Below, in pieces: positions 17,392-25,852 of a DNA stretch of 64,000 nt. How positions within the stretch are numbered: the stretch's first letter is position 1; the number at the start of each line of letters is the position of its first letter. The DNA comes from G963720515 sp963720515 (GTDB lineage Bacteria; Actinomycetota; Thermoleophilia; Gaiellales; Gaiellaceae): assembly GCA_963720515.1 (NCBI GenBank), contig OY970397.1, positions 992,001 to 1,056,000 on the forward strand, read 5' to 3'. The position numbers and the translations under genes were made by a program. Under the pieces are notes generated by a model. The model was not told the DNA's origin and ran no database searches. It saw only the letters and a list, made by a program, of their open reading frames with translations.

Positions 17392-17921
17392 GAGACGTCC
17401 TTCGCCATGAGGATCGCGTCCACGTACGTCGTGCCCCGCCGGTACTGGCCGAGCCGGACGCCTTCGCGCCGGTACCCGAGCTCGTCGTAGAGCGCGATCG
17501 CGCCCGTGTTGTGCGGGAAGACGTGGAGCTCGATCTTGCGGACACCGACCGATCGGGCCCAGTCCTCGGCGGCCAGCATGAGCGCGCGTCCGACACCGCG
17601 GCGCCGGAAGTCCAGCGCGACCATGAGCCCGACGTCGGCGACGTGCCGGCTCGCCGGATGCGGGTCGCGAGAGAGCGACAGGCGCCCGACGAGCCGGTCC
17701 GGGCTCTCGGCGACGAGCACGGCGGCATGCGGCGAGCGCCGGATCGCACGCAGGTAGCGACGCTCCTCCGAGGCCGTACGCCATTCGCCGTCGGTCACGA
17801 GCCAGCCCTCCGGCTCGGCGCCCACCGCGCGCGCCAGCTCGACGAGCTCCCCCGCGTCGCCCGGGTCCGCCCGGCGAACGCGGAACGCACGCACGCCACG
17901 CTCGGCGACGGCCACGTCCAT
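17388..17921 (-). CDS. GNAT acetyltransferase
   Basis: GCN5-related N-acetyltransferase of 177 residues. The acetyl-CoA pyrophosphate-binding motif A is visible as VGLMVALDFRRRGVGRALM (R-R-x-G-x-G-R), followed by ELHVFPHNTGAIALYDELGYRREG, the standard motif B region. Start at ATG 17921 is preferred because a TAGGCT box lies 7 nt upstream, giving a leaderless message, and longer in-frame extensions are arginine-rich and unconserved in style. The acceptor is unknown; the domain style resembles ribosomal-protein or small-molecule acetylases. It overlaps the 119-residue gene by 4 bp. Confidence 0.9.
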   Translation of the reverse strand: MDVAVAERGVRAFRVRRADPGDAGELVELARAVGAEPEGWLVTDGEWRTASEERRYLRAIRRSPHAAVLVAESPDRLVGRLSLSRDPHPASRHVADVGLMVALDFRRRGVGRALMLAAEDWARSVGVRKIELHVFPHNTGAIALYDELGYRREGVRLGQYRRGTTYVDAILMAKDVS

Positions 17922-17949
17922 GCGGTCCAGCCTACCCCGCGCCTGAAGC

Positions 17950-17978
17950 GAAAGGGCGACCCGGTGAGTCGCCCTTTC
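17950..17978 (-). terminator. Terminator of the parA-ftsZ operon
   Basis: An 11-bp perfect stem GAAAGGGCGAC (17950-17960) / GTCGCCCTTTC (17968-17978) with a 7-base loop lies 11 bp after the ftsZ stop on the minus strand; the distal arm ends in a short U run. Confidence 0.75.
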
Positions 17979-17988
17979 CAGTCCGGCC

Positions 17989-19353
17989 TCAGTCGGTCCG
18001 GAGGAAGCTCGGAGGCTCGAGCGGCTCGTCGTCGGATGGCCGCGGCGCCTCGGGCGCGACACCCGCGACCGACGCGGGAAGCGGCCGGGACCGGGAGCCC
18101 TTGCCGATTCCAGTGGCGACCACGGTCACCCAGACCTGGCCCGCGAGGCGCTCGTCGATGGTCGCGCCGAAGATGATGTTCGTCTCCTCGGTCGCGGCGG
18201 CTCGGATGGTCTCCGCCGCCGCGTTCACCTCGAGCAGCGTCAGGTCGAGTCCGCCCGCGATCGAGAGCAGGATCCCTCGCGCGCCCCCGATCTCGGTATC
18301 GATGAGCGGCGAGCGCAGCGCACGCTCGGCCGATTCGCGTCCGCGGTTCTCACCCGTCGCGAAGCCAATGCCCATGAGGGCGGTTCCGGCGTCGCTCATG
18401 ATCGTCCGCACGTCGGCGAAGTCGAGGTTGATGAGCCCCGGCGTCGTGATCAGGTCGCAGATGCCCTGGACGCCCTGGCGCAGGACGTCGTCGGCCACGC
18501 GGAACGCCTCGAGCATGGAGGTCGACCGGTCGAGCACCTCGAGCAGGCGGTCGTTCGGGATCACGATCACCGTGTCGCACTGGGAGCGGAGCGTCTCGAC
18601 GCCCTGCATGGCCTGCGACTGGCGCCGCGTTCCCTCAAACTTGAACGGCAGCGTGACGATCCCGACGGTGAGCGCGCCCAGCTCCCGCGCGATGCGCGCG
18701 ACGACCGGCGCGGCGCCGGAGCCTGTGCCCCCGCCCTCGCCGGCCGTGATGAAGACCATGTCGGAGCCGCGGAGGACGTGCTTGATCTGGTCGTAGGCCT
18801 CTTCGGCGGCCTGGCGACCGAGATCCGGATCGGCTCCCGAGCCGAGCCCCTGCGTCAGCTCGCGCCCGATGTGGAGCTTGATCGGGGCCTCGGAGCCGCG
18901 GAGCTGCTGGATGTCGGTGTTCACGCCGACGAACTCGACCTGCGAGATGCCCGCCTCGATCATCCGGTCGACCGCGTTCAGGCCGCCTCCGCCGACGCCG
19001 ACGACGCGGATGACCGCGAGGTAAGCGGCTGACTGCGGCCGCGGCGCCCGGTGAAGGGACTGCGCGGACGGGTCAGCGAAGCGGACAGCGGGGCGATCCT
19101 CGACCGGCGGCGCCTCGATCACGGGCTTCGTGATCGGCGAGGGGTGCTCGTGCTCGACGACCTCGGGCTGCGCCTCGGCGGCGCGCGCCTCGGCCTGCTC
19201 GATGGTCACGTTCTCCGGGCCGGCGTGCTCGACGGTGGGGGACTGGGCCCCCTCCGCCTCACGCTCGGCCTGGCGCTGGGCCGCCTCGGTCGCCTTGAAG
19301 AGCTCGGCGAGCGGGCCCTCACGCATGCTGGCGCGTGCGCGATTTCGCGCCAT
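17989..19353 (-). CDS. ftsZ: FtsZ with a ~110-residue N-terminal extension
   Basis: Tubulin-like GTPase that polymerises at the division site. The core starts near residue 112 ([18 protein letters not shown]). The signature is [16 protein letters not shown] (about 205-220), the T7 synergy loop [11 protein letters not shown] (about 309-319) keeps the catalytic Asp, and [23 protein letters not shown] closes the core. The C-terminus is short (about 35 residues) and ends PSFLRTD, resembling the conserved tail that binds FtsA/SepF. The N-terminal 110 residues are unusual: charged and Ala/Glu/Gln-rich ([20 protein letters not shown]), probably helical or disordered. The start at 19353 is supported by an AAGGAGGT Shine-Dalgarno 7 nt upstream and overlaps parA by 35 bp. 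It is not next to ftsA/ftsQ/mur genes, so a second FtsZ copy elsewhere is possible. Confidence 0.95.
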   Translation of the reverse strand: MARNRARASMREGPLAELFKATEAAQRQAEREAEGAQSPTVEHAGPENVTIEQAEARAAEAQPEVVEHEHPSPITKPVIEAPPVEDRPAVRFADPSAQSLHRAPRPQSAAYLAVIRVVGVGGGGLNAVDRMIEAGISQVEFVGVNTDIQQLRGSEAPIKLHIGRELTQGLGSGADPDLGRQAAEEAYDQIKHVLRGSDMVFITAGEGGGTGSGAAPVVARIARELGALTVGIVTLPFKFEGTRRQSQAMQGVETLRSQCDTVIVIPNDRLLEVLDRSTSMLEAFRVADDVLRQGVQGICDLITTPGLINLDFADVRTIMSDAGTALMGIGFATGENRGRESAERALRSPLIDTEIGGARGILLSIAGGLDLTLLEVNAAAETIRAAATEETNIIFGATIDERLAGQVWVTVVATGIGKGSRSRPLPASVAGVAPEAPRPSDDEPLEPPSFLRTD

Positions 19354-20095
19354 TCAGCACCTCCTTCGCCAGGTCACGGTAGGCCTCGGCGGCCGGACCG
19401 GTCGGGTCGTACTTGAGAACCGACGAGCCCTGCACGGGCGCCTCGGCGTAGCGAATGGTCTTGCGGATCCGGGTATCGAAGACGAGATCGCCGAAGTTCT
19501 CCTGCAGCATCTCGATCGCCTCGCGGGCGTGCACCGTCCGCGAGTCGAACATGGTCGGGAGGATCCCGCGGATCTCGACGGTCGGGTTCAGGTTCTCGCG
19601 GATCATGGAGAGCGTTCCCTCGAGCTGCACGAGGCCGCGGAGCGAGAGGTACTCGCACTGGACCGGGACGATCACGCCGTCCGCGGCGGTGAGCGCGTTG
19701 ATGGTCAGCAGCCCGAGCGACGGCGGGGTGTCGACGAAGATGTAGTCGTACTTCGACCGGACCGGCAACAGCGCCTTCTGCAGGGCGCGCTCGCGTCCGA
19801 TCATGCTCGAGAGGGCGAGCTCGGCGCCCGCCAGGTCGATCGACGAGACGGCAATGTCGACCTCGGCCCGCTGGATGACTTCCTCGATCGGCAACGAGTG
19901 CACGAGGACGTCGAACATGGAGCGCTCGACCTCGTCGGGGTTCATCCCCTGGCTCATTGTGAGGTTGCCCTGCGGGTCGAGATCGACCACGAGCACCTTG
20001 TGCCCGACCTCCATGAGGGCGACGGCGAGGTTCAGGGTGGTCGTCGTCTTGGCCACCCCACCCTTCTGGTTGGCCAGAGCGATGACCTGTGCCAA
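19319..20095 (-). CDS. parA: ParA/Soj/MinD-family partition ATPase
   Basis: Deviant-Walker ATPase of 258 residues. N-terminal [23 protein letters not shown] contains the KGG-x-x-KT deviant Walker [13 protein letters not shown] is Walker A'; [18 protein letters not shown] is Walker B. The TTG start at 20095 is chosen because AAGGAG lies 6 nt upstream and the protein then starts exactly at the conserved core. No ParB gene follows; instead ftsZ overlaps by 35 bp. ParA proteins form ATP-dependent gradients on nucleoid or membrane; here a role in positioning the adjacent FtsZ, MinD-like, is an inference from the operon. There is no C-terminal MinD-type amphipathic helix that I can identify. Confidence 0.93.
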   Translation of the reverse strand: MAQVIALANQKGGVAKTTTTLNLAVALMEVGHKVLVVDLDPQGNLTMSQGMNPDEVERSMFDVLVHSLPIEEVIQRAEVDIAVSSIDLAGAELALSSMIGRERALQKALLPVRSKYDYIFVDTPPSLGLLTINALTAADGVIVPVQCEYLSLRGLVQLEGTLSMIRENLNPTVEIRGILPTMFDSRTVHAREAIEMLQENFGDLVFDTRIRKTIRYAEAPVQGSSVLKYDPTGPAAEAYRDLAKEVLNGAKSRTRQHA

Positions 20096-20341
20096 AGATG
20101 CTCCTTGCGAGGAGGGCGAGCGCGCAACTGAGCGCGCGACTGAGGAGAGAAGGCTCACGGAGCCTTCAGTTCGTTCGAGGCTAGCACAATCCTTCTGCCA
20201 CTCAGAGTGCCCGAAAGTGCGGGGGAAGGGAAGGGGAACCGTCCAAAAAAACGCCTGCAAATCGCCACAGGTCCGGGGCAGTCTCGGCACAACTCGGCAC
20301 AGACGCGTCACACCTGCCTCCGTAGCCTTTCTCCCGGGTGC
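20096..20341 (-). promoter_or_regulatory. parA upstream region with hairpin and short tandem repeats
   Basis: No gene is visible here. On the minus strand the parA leader contains a perfect 8-bp hairpin (20149-20156 / 20160-20167, GAAGGCTC, loop ACG) and two tandem 12-mers, GAGCGCGCAACT and GAGCGCGCGACT (20118-20141). Further up are two tandem 10-mers CTCGGCACAA/CTCGGCACAG (20283-20302) and an A7 run at 20244-20250. A TAGCCT hexamer precedes the hairpin and could be the -10. No parS palindrome or DnaA box is seen. Confidence 0.4.
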
Positions 20342-20364
20342 GCCTCCCCTAACGATGGGGAGGC
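20342..20364 (-). terminator. Terminator of the 22-20.4 kb operon
   Basis: An 8-bp perfect inverted repeat GCCTCCCC/GGGGAGGC (20342-20349 / 20357-20364) with a 7-base loop lies 28 bp after the stop of the small 57-residue gene on the minus strand. Confidence 0.55.
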
Positions 20365-20391
20365 TCACCCGCGCGGTCTGGCATGGGTGGG

Positions 20392-20565
20392 CTAGGCGCC
20401 CTCGGACGGTGCGGGTCGGTCGGGCTCTGCGGCGTCGTCCAGGGCCGCCTCGCCCGCGGCGAGGAGCTCCCGGATCTCGGCGAGGATGACCGGGCGCGGC
20501 TCGCCGGCTGCGCGGAGCCGCTCGATGCGGTCGAGGCGTTCGAGCACGTCGGGTCCTTCGTCCAT
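20392..20565 (-). CDS. Small coiled-coil-like protein, 57 aa
   Basis: A short open frame from ATG 20565 to TAG 20392. It begins MDEGPDVLERLDRIERLRAA, continues PRPVILAEIRELLAAGEAAL, and ends in an acidic Asp/Glu/Pro tail. Heptad-like Leu/Ile spacing suggests a small helical hairpin or coiled coil. The codon use fits its neighbours, with G or C dominating third positions. It lies 46 bp after the 63-residue membrane protein on the same strand and is followed by a hairpin terminator, so it is probably the last gene of this operon. Function unknown. Confidence 0.6.
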   Translation of the reverse strand: MDEGPDVLERLDRIERLRAAGEPRPVILAEIRELLAAGEAALDDAAEPDRPAPSEGA

Positions 20566-20611
20566 GCGTCGAGCGTACGCGCGCGGTCGGCGGACGAATG
20601 TGCCGGAAGCG

Positions 20612-20803
20612 CTACGACTCGCGGTCGAGTCCTTGACAGAGCCGCCAGCGGACGACGAGGAGGACGATCGCGCCGACGACGCCGAGCGCGACCGCGGGCC
20701 AGAAGCCGTCGATCGCCGAGTAGATCGCGAGCGCGACGCCGAGGATCGCGGCCAGCTCGAGCGAGTGGCAGCGCTTGCGCCGCGCGATCTCCTCGGGGTT
20801 CAT
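20612..20803 (-). CDS. Small membrane protein, 63 aa
   Basis: ATG 20803 overlaps the stop of the 417-residue gene as ATGA. The sequence is MNPEEIARRKRCHSLELAAI, then two hydrophobic segments (about residues 17-33 and 37-54) separated by a short turn around DGFWP, and a basic C-terminal end WRLCQGLDRES. This is a two-helix inner-membrane protein; no family is recognised. Its coupling to the upstream gene suggests a joint function, perhaps membrane anchoring, but that is only inference. Confidence 0.7.
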   Translation of the reverse strand: MNPEEIARRKRCHSLELAAILGVALAIYSAIDGFWPAVALGVVGAIVLLVVRWRLCQGLDRES

Positions 20804-22053
20804 CCGGCCGCGACGACGCGGCCCGATGCCGACTGGGCGCGCGGGCGCAGGCCGAGCAGCACCTCGTCGAGCGATGCGACCAGTCCCATTCGGGAATCGT
20901 GCATGAGGGTCTCGACGAGCGCGCGCCGGACCGCCTCGGCGGCGCGCCCTCCCGGGCCGTCGCCGTCGAGAAGCGCGCGCAGGCCGACGAGCAGGTCCTC
21001 GCGCTCGCGGCCGTTCTCGCCCAGGAGAACGGCGGCCCGCATGGCTGCGGCCCACGGTCCCTCGTCGCAGCCGAGCAGCGACTCGAGCGCCTCGCGGAGC
21101 TCGTCGGCACGTACCGGCCCGTCGTGGAAGAGCGAAAGCTCCCACCGGTCGAGCGCCTCGAGGACGTCCGGCTCGACCGCCGCGGCCAGGCGGTTCTGGA
21201 GCTCCGCGACGAGCGGCGCGCGGAACGGGTCGAGCCGCGTCGCCTCGCCCGGCGGGATCTGCGCCGCGAGCGGCGGCGCCGGGCGGACGCCGTACGGCCG
21301 CCAGTCGAGCCGCTCGAAGACGACCGGCCCGCAGGCAATCGCCCCGGGCGTCGCGAGGCGAAGCGCCGTGACGGCGCGCCCGACCTCGCCGGGCGCATCC
21401 GGCACGCTGCATGCGGCCCCGTCCAAGCTTGTCTCGAACTCGAGCACGAGCGTCCGGTCGATCTCGCGCCCGAAGTCGCGCGGCATGAGGCGGTTCGCCT
21501 CCGGCCAGGTCGCGGCGAGCTCACCGGTCGCCGCGGGACGGACCCGCAGGCCCCGGCCGAGCTCGATGGTGCCGCCGGCGGTGAGCCCGACGAGCGGCGC
21601 GATCGCCGCGTAGGCGCGCGTCGCACCGAAGAGCCACCGCTCGAGCTCGGCGTACGCGCGCTCGAATGCCTCATCGTCCCAGTCGAAGCCGCCGCACCCC
21701 TCCGCCGTGCGGACGAGGAGCGGGACGAGCACCGTCCGGCGGAGCGCCTCGTCCTCCCCCACGCGCTCCCCCGCGTGTGCGCGCGCGAAGATTCCGGCTG
21801 CCGGCTCGTCCTTCAGCGCTACGAGCGCGTCGCGCGCGTCCTCGCGAACGGCAAGGCGCTGCGCACGCGACTCGATGAAGCCGCCGACGAGCGGCCGGTA
21901 CTCGTAGAGCGTCGGCCGGCCGGGGGCGGCGTGTTCGGCGAGTGACGCCGGGAGATCGGCCCCGCCCTCGAGCTCGGCGCCGAGCTCGAAGAACGCCCCG
22001 AGGCAGAACGCTCTGAGGGCGCGGAGGAGCGAGGGTGAGCGCGGTGCCTGCAC
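20800..22053 (-). CDS. Uncharacterised protein, 417 aa, possible degenerate HEPN (Apea-like) C-terminus
   Basis: I do not recognise this protein with confidence. The GTG at 22053 is the first good start of the conserved-looking part; an ATG at 22128 would add 25 basic residues and would overlap the start of the divergent RTX gene. The N-terminal half is helical and acidic (AFCLGAFFELGAELEGGADL). The C-terminal 120 residues (WELSLFHDGPVRADELREAL, LRALLDGDG, VRRALVETLMHDSR) follow the helix pattern of HEPN/Apea-type domains (A-L-E-x-L ... R-x-A-x-L-L-G), but the catalytic Arg-x4-His-type motif is not evident. It leads an operon with a small two-helix membrane protein and a small coil protein. 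Confidence 0.6.
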   Translation of the reverse strand: MQAPRSPSLLRALRAFCLGAFFELGAELEGGADLPASLAEHAAPGRPTLYEYRPLVGGFIESRAQRLAVREDARDALVALKDEPAAGIFARAHAGERVGEDEALRRTVLVPLLVRTAEGCGGFDWDDEAFERAYAELERWLFGATRAYAAIAPLVGLTAGGTIELGRGLRVRPAATGELAATWPEANRLMPRDFGREIDRTLVLEFETSLDGAACSVPDAPGEVGRAVTALRLATPGAIACGPVVFERLDWRPYGVRPAPPLAAQIPPGEATRLDPFRAPLVAELQNRLAAAVEPDVLEALDRWELSLFHDGPVRADELREALESLLGCDEGPWAAAMRAAVLLGENGREREDLLVGLRALLDGDGPGGRAAEAVRRALVETLMHDSRMGLVASLDEVLLGLRPRAQSASGRVVAAG

Positions 22054-22091
22054 GGATGGACCCGATACGCGCCGCCCGCCCGTCTTCCTCC

Positions 22092-22120
22092 TTGACTCAC
22101 GCGCCGCGGCGTGCTGCAGT
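22092..22120 (+). promoter_or_regulatory. Promoter of the RTX-repeat gene
   Basis: TTGACT (22092-22097), a 17-bp spacer and TGCAGT (22115-22120) stand 6 nt before the ATG at 22127, implying a leaderless transcript. Confidence 0.6.
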
Positions 22121-22126
22121 GCCCGC

Positions 22127-22708
22127 ATGCGGGTCGTCCTCGTGCTCGTCACCGCGACGGCGCTCACCGCCCTCGTCCCCGGCGCCGGGACCGGCGGAAC
22201 CACCTACAAGTGCGTCGGCGCGACGGCGACGATCGTGGGCACGCCCGGCCACAACGTGATCCTCGGGACCGCGCACAAGGACGTCATCGTCGCGCTCGGC
22301 GGCAACGACCGCATCCTGGCGCGCGGCGGCGACGACATCGTGTGCGCCGGGTCGGGACGCGACATCATCGACGGCGGCGCCGGCTGGGATGGGTTGAACG
22401 GCGGGGACGGCGTCGACAGCATCGAGGGCGGCGGCGGCAACGACTACCTGACCGGCGGCGCGGGACGCGACTACCTGTGGGGCCAGGGCGGCGACGACGA
22501 CCTCGCGGGCGGCAAGGGCCCGGACACGATCGAGGGGAACACCGGCGACGACCGCGTGCGCGGGCAGTCCGGGAACGACCACCTCAAGGGCGGCTCGGGC
22601 TCCGACCGGATGGTCGGCGGCGCGGACACGGACGTGTGCGACGGCGGCGCCGACACCGATACGGGCGGCGCCGGCACCGGCTGCGAGACGATCATCTCGA
22701 TCCCGTAG
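22127..22708 (+). CDS. Secreted RTX (hemolysin-type Ca2+-binding) repeat protein
   Basis: 193 residues: a signal peptide (MRVVLVLVTATALTALVPGA) then about a dozen nonapeptide-type repeats of the form GGxGxDxUx, such as GGNDRILARGGDDIVCAG and GGAGRDYLWGQGGDDDLAGG. RTX nonapeptides fold into a parallel beta-roll that binds calcium in the turns. Three cysteines (one near the N-terminus, two near the C-terminus) may form disulfides that cap the roll. There is no enzymatic domain, so it is a small extracellular calcium-binding or surface protein. It converges on the nei gene, overlapping its corrected 3' end by 17 bp. Confidence 0.9.
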   Translation: MRVVLVLVTATALTALVPGAGTGGTTYKCVGATATIVGTPGHNVILGTAHKDVIVALGGNDRILARGGDDIVCAGSGRDIIDGGAGWDGLNGGDGVDSIEGGGGNDYLTGGAGRDYLWGQGGDDDLAGGKGPDTIEGNTGDDRVRGQSGNDHLKGGSGSDRMVGGADTDVCDGGADTDTGGAGTGCETIISIP

Positions 22709-23448
22709 CGCCCGGCTCCGGCTGGCACTGTCGGACACCAGTACGCCATGCGCGCGTTGTCGCCCTGCGGGTGCGACCGGACGCGGGTTCCGCAGCGCGG
22801 GCACGGGCGACCGGACGCGCGGTAGACCGTCCGGCCGCGGCGCCCCTCGCGCATCGCGGCCGAGGTCTCGGCGAGCACACGCCGCAGCTCGTCGTCGTCC
22901 ACCTCGTCGAGCCGCGCCCACGGGGAGAGCCGCGCGAGGAAGAGGCCCTCCGCCTTCCACTTGTTCCCGATCCCCGCGACGAGCCGCTGGTCGAGGAGCG
23001 CGTCACCGAGCTCGCGCCGCTGGTCGGCGGCGCGCAGGCGCGCGACCATCGCGTCGAGGTCGGGCGGGTCGGCCATGACGTCCGGTCCGAGCCGCGCCAC
23101 ATGCCGGTTCCGTCCCCGGGTCAGCTCGAGCACCGGGCCGTTTCGCTGGATCGCCTGGAGCTCGCGGCCGCGGAGGACGAGCCACGGCCTGCCGAACGGC
23201 TCGTCGTCCACGGGACGGACGACCCAGCGGCCCGACATGCGGAGGTGGCTGCGAAGGACGAGGCCGCCCTCGAAGGTGAGGAGCAGGTTCTTGCCGACCG
23301 CCTCCACGCGCTCGAGCCGCAGCCCGTCGACCGCGGCCGCGACGCCGGTGAGAAGACCGCGTGGATGCGGCGATTCCGCCTCGACGACGTCGCCGACGAG
23401 CGGCTGGAGCCGGGCCGCCGCTCGGTGAAGCGCATCCCCCTCGGGCAC
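22692..23448 (-). CDS. nei: Fpg/Nei-family DNA glycosylase (endonuclease VIII-like), frameshift in zinc finger
   Basis: Base-excision repair glycosylase/AP lyase, about 252 residues after correction. It starts GTG 23448 with MPEGDALHRAAARLQPLVG (catalytic Pro2, Glu3), has VGKNLLLTFEGGLVLRSHLRMSGRW (the conserved Lys loop), DALLDQRLVAGIGNKWKAEGLF (helix-two-turn-helix) and a C-terminal zinc finger CPRCGTRVRSHPQGDNARMAYWCPT. In the raw frame the last Cys is lost and the protein runs 84 residues into the RTX gene; deleting one base near 22729 gives WCPTCQPEPG and a stop at 22692, restoring the normal Cys4 finger and length. The TAGGGT box 6 nt before the start suggests leaderless transcription. 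Oxidised pyrimidines are the likely substrate. Confidence 0.88.
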
Positions 23449-23545
23449 GGCCCGACCCTAGCCGCCACGGGGTAGGGCGGGATCACGCCGATCGGGGGTT
23501 CAGATCCCCCGTTTGCGCGCCGACAACGGCCTCGGAGGAGCGAAC

Positions 23546-25849
23546 GTGTCTGCGGTCACAATCCAGCGTGTCTGGCGAGGCCTCGGGAGCGGCGCCGCCC
23601 TGGTGGCCGTGCTCGTGGTGGGCGCGCCGTCGGCTGCGCCCGCGAACGCCCCGCTCCTGCGCCTCACGGTCGCCGACACGCGCGCGACCGAGGGGACGAA
23701 GGCCGTCTTCGCCGTTCGGCTCTCCAAGCCGGCCGCGACGAAGCTCAGGGTCCGCTTCAAGACGCGGAACGGCACGGCCACGGCCGGGAAGGACTACCGC
23801 GCGCTCACGGGCACCGTCGTCTTCAAGCGCGGCCAGAAGCAGCGGCCCGTCGCGGTGGCGGTCCTGAACGACGCCGCCGTCGAGGCGCTCGAGCGCTTCT
23901 CTCTCCGTCTGACGGCTCCGCGCGGCACCAAGCTGAAGCGCGGCACCGCGGTCGCCACGATCACGGACGACGACGTCCCGTCGAGCAACCCTCCACCTCC
24001 CCCGCCTCCGCCCGGTCCGCCGCCTCCACCGACCGGGCCGGCCATGTCCATCAACGACGTGACCATGGCCGAGGGATCGAGCGGCCAGACCGGCACGACC
24101 TTCACCGCGTCGCTTGCGTTCTCCACGTCGAAGCAGGTCACGGCCACGTTCGCGACCATGGACGTCTCGGCCACGGCCGGAAGCGACTACACGGCCACCA
24201 CCGGGACGGTCACGTTCGCGCCCGGCGAGAAGACCAAGCCGATCGTGGTGCAGGTGCTCGGCGACATCGTGGACGAGGACGACGAGACCTTCGAGGTGCG
24301 ACTCACGAACGCGGTGAACGCGACCCTCTCGGACGACCGCGGAACCGGCACGATCACGGACGACGACGCGGCGATCGCCGACGTGGGCGTCACGCTCACC
24401 GACTCGCCCGACCCGGTGATCGCGGGCGCGCCGCTCACCTACACCGCGACGATCACGAACGGGGGCTCCGACCGGGCGCCGGCGACGACGCTCATCGACG
24501 ACCTCCCAGCCTCCCTCACGTACGTGTCCGCGACGCCCTCCTCCGGCAGCTGCTCATTCGCGGCGCCGCGGATCACGTGCGCGCTCGGGATGATCCCGAA
24601 CGGCGCGACGCGGACGGTCACTATCGCGGTCGAGGCGACCGTCGGCGGCGGCGTCTCGAACACGGTGTCCGTGTCCGGCGCGTACTCGGACCCGAGCTCG
24701 GCGAACGACAGCGCGACCGAGTCCACGACCACGCAGAGCGGCGCCGACGTCGAGCTCGACCTGACCAGCTCGGCCGCGACGATGCTCGCCGGGCAGCAGC
24801 TCACCTACACCATGTCCGTGCACAACCGCGGCCCGTTCGCCGCGCAGGATCCCGTCCTGACGCAGACGCTCCCCGTCGAGGTCTCCTTCGTGAGCGCGAC
24901 CGGCGGGTGCAGCGAGAGCTCGGGCACCGTGACCTGCGGCGCCGCCGCGCTCGGCGCGACCATGGCGTCGGGGACGACCGTGCCGCTCCAGGTGGTCGTC
25001 GCGCGAAGCGTCCCCGTGGCCGCCACGTTCTCGAGCTCGGCGTCGGTCGCGACCTCCTCCCCGGCCGACCCCGACCCGTCGGACAACTCGGACTCCGTGG
25101 GCACGACCTACCTGCCGGCGGGCGACGTCGCGGTCACGGTGCAGCGCTCGGCCACGACGGTGGACGTCGGTGACGACCTCTCGTGGACGATCACGGTGCA
25201 GAACAACGGCCCGAACGACACCGCCTCGGTGACGCTCCACGAGACCGTGCCCTCCGGATTCACGCTCGAGTCCGTGACTCCGAGCGCCGGATCGTGCACG
25301 CCGAGCGCGGGCGCGGTGGACTGCTCCTTCGGGACGATGAGCTCCGGGGCGAGCGCCACGATCGTGCTCGCCGGGCGGCCCGCGGCCGGGACGTCGGGCG
25401 TGACGCTCACCTCGACGGGCACCGCCTCGAGCCCGAGCGCCGACCCCGTGCCGGCGAACAACACATCGTCGAGCCCCGTGAAGGTGCAGCCGAAGCTCGT
25501 GATCAACGACGTAACCGTCAACGAGCCGAAGGGCCTGAAGCCGGTCGCGGGCGGGCCGCAGACGACCTTCGCGATCTTCACGCTCACCCTCACCCGGGCG
25601 AGCTCGCAGACGATCACCGTGGACTTCACGACCGCGGACGGGACGGCCATGGCCGGAATGGACTACACGGCGACGAGCGGCCAGATCACGTTCACCGCCG
25701 GCGAGACGCAGAAGACCCTCATGGTCACGGTCAGGAGCGACGGCTTCGTCAACGAAGTCGAGCCGAACGAGACCTACTTCGTGAACCTCACGAACGCGGT
25801 GAACGTGACGCTCGCCGACGCCCAGGGCCTCGGCACGATCCTCGAATAG
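23546..25849 (+). CDS. Secreted Calx-beta / DUF11-repeat surface protein
   Basis: 767 residues with a signal peptide (GAALVAVLVVGAPSAAPANA). Domains in order: a Calx-beta domain (about 40-145, GTATAGKDYRALTGTVVFKRG), a proline-rich linker (PPPPPPPPGPPPPP, about 150-168), a second Calx-beta domain (about 168-270), three DUF11/IPT-type beta-sandwich repeats (about 275-620, each with LTYTxxxxNxG and a Cys pair), and a third Calx-beta domain to the end. No LPXTG motif or C-terminal membrane anchor is present, so it is probably released or non-covalently attached. Calx-beta modules bind calcium; adhesion or matrix roles are typical. The GTG at 23546 follows a GGAGGAG Shine-Dalgarno. It lies between nei and lhr. 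Confidence 0.85.
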   Translation: MSAVTIQRVWRGLGSGAALVAVLVVGAPSAAPANAPLLRLTVADTRATEGTKAVFAVRLSKPAATKLRVRFKTRNGTATAGKDYRALTGTVVFKRGQKQRPVAVAVLNDAAVEALERFSLRLTAPRGTKLKRGTAVATITDDDVPSSNPPPPPPPPGPPPPPTGPAMSINDVTMAEGSSGQTGTTFTASLAFSTSKQVTATFATMDVSATAGSDYTATTGTVTFAPGEKTKPIVVQVLGDIVDEDDETFEVRLTNAVNATLSDDRGTGTITDDDAAIADVGVTLTDSPDPVIAGAPLTYTATITNGGSDRAPATTLIDDLPASLTYVSATPSSGSCSFAAPRITCALGMIPNGATRTVTIAVEATVGGGVSNTVSVSGAYSDPSSANDSATESTTTQSGADVELDLTSSAATMLAGQQLTYTMSVHNRGPFAAQDPVLTQTLPVEVSFVSATGGCSESSGTVTCGAAALGATMASGTTVPLQVVVARSVPVAATFSSSASVATSSPADPDPSDNSDSVGTTYLPAGDVAVTVQRSATTVDVGDDLSWTITVQNNGPNDTASVTLHETVPSGFTLESVTPSAGSCTPSAGAVDCSFGTMSSGASATIVLAGRPAAGTSGVTLTSTGTASSPSADPVPANNTSSSPVKVQPKLVINDVTVNEPKGLKPVAGGPQTTFAIFTLTLTRASSQTITVDFTTADGTAMAGMDYTATSGQITFTAGETQKTLMVTVRSDGFVNEVEPNETYFVNLTNAVNVTLADAQGLGTILE

Positions 25850-25852
25850 GGC

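Noticed and set aside
23490..23515. GGGGGTTCAGATCCCCC looks like the T arm of a tRNA
   Set aside because: Position 58 is G instead of the invariant A, and no acceptor, D or anticodon arm can be built upstream. It is just a short hairpin before the Calx-beta gene.
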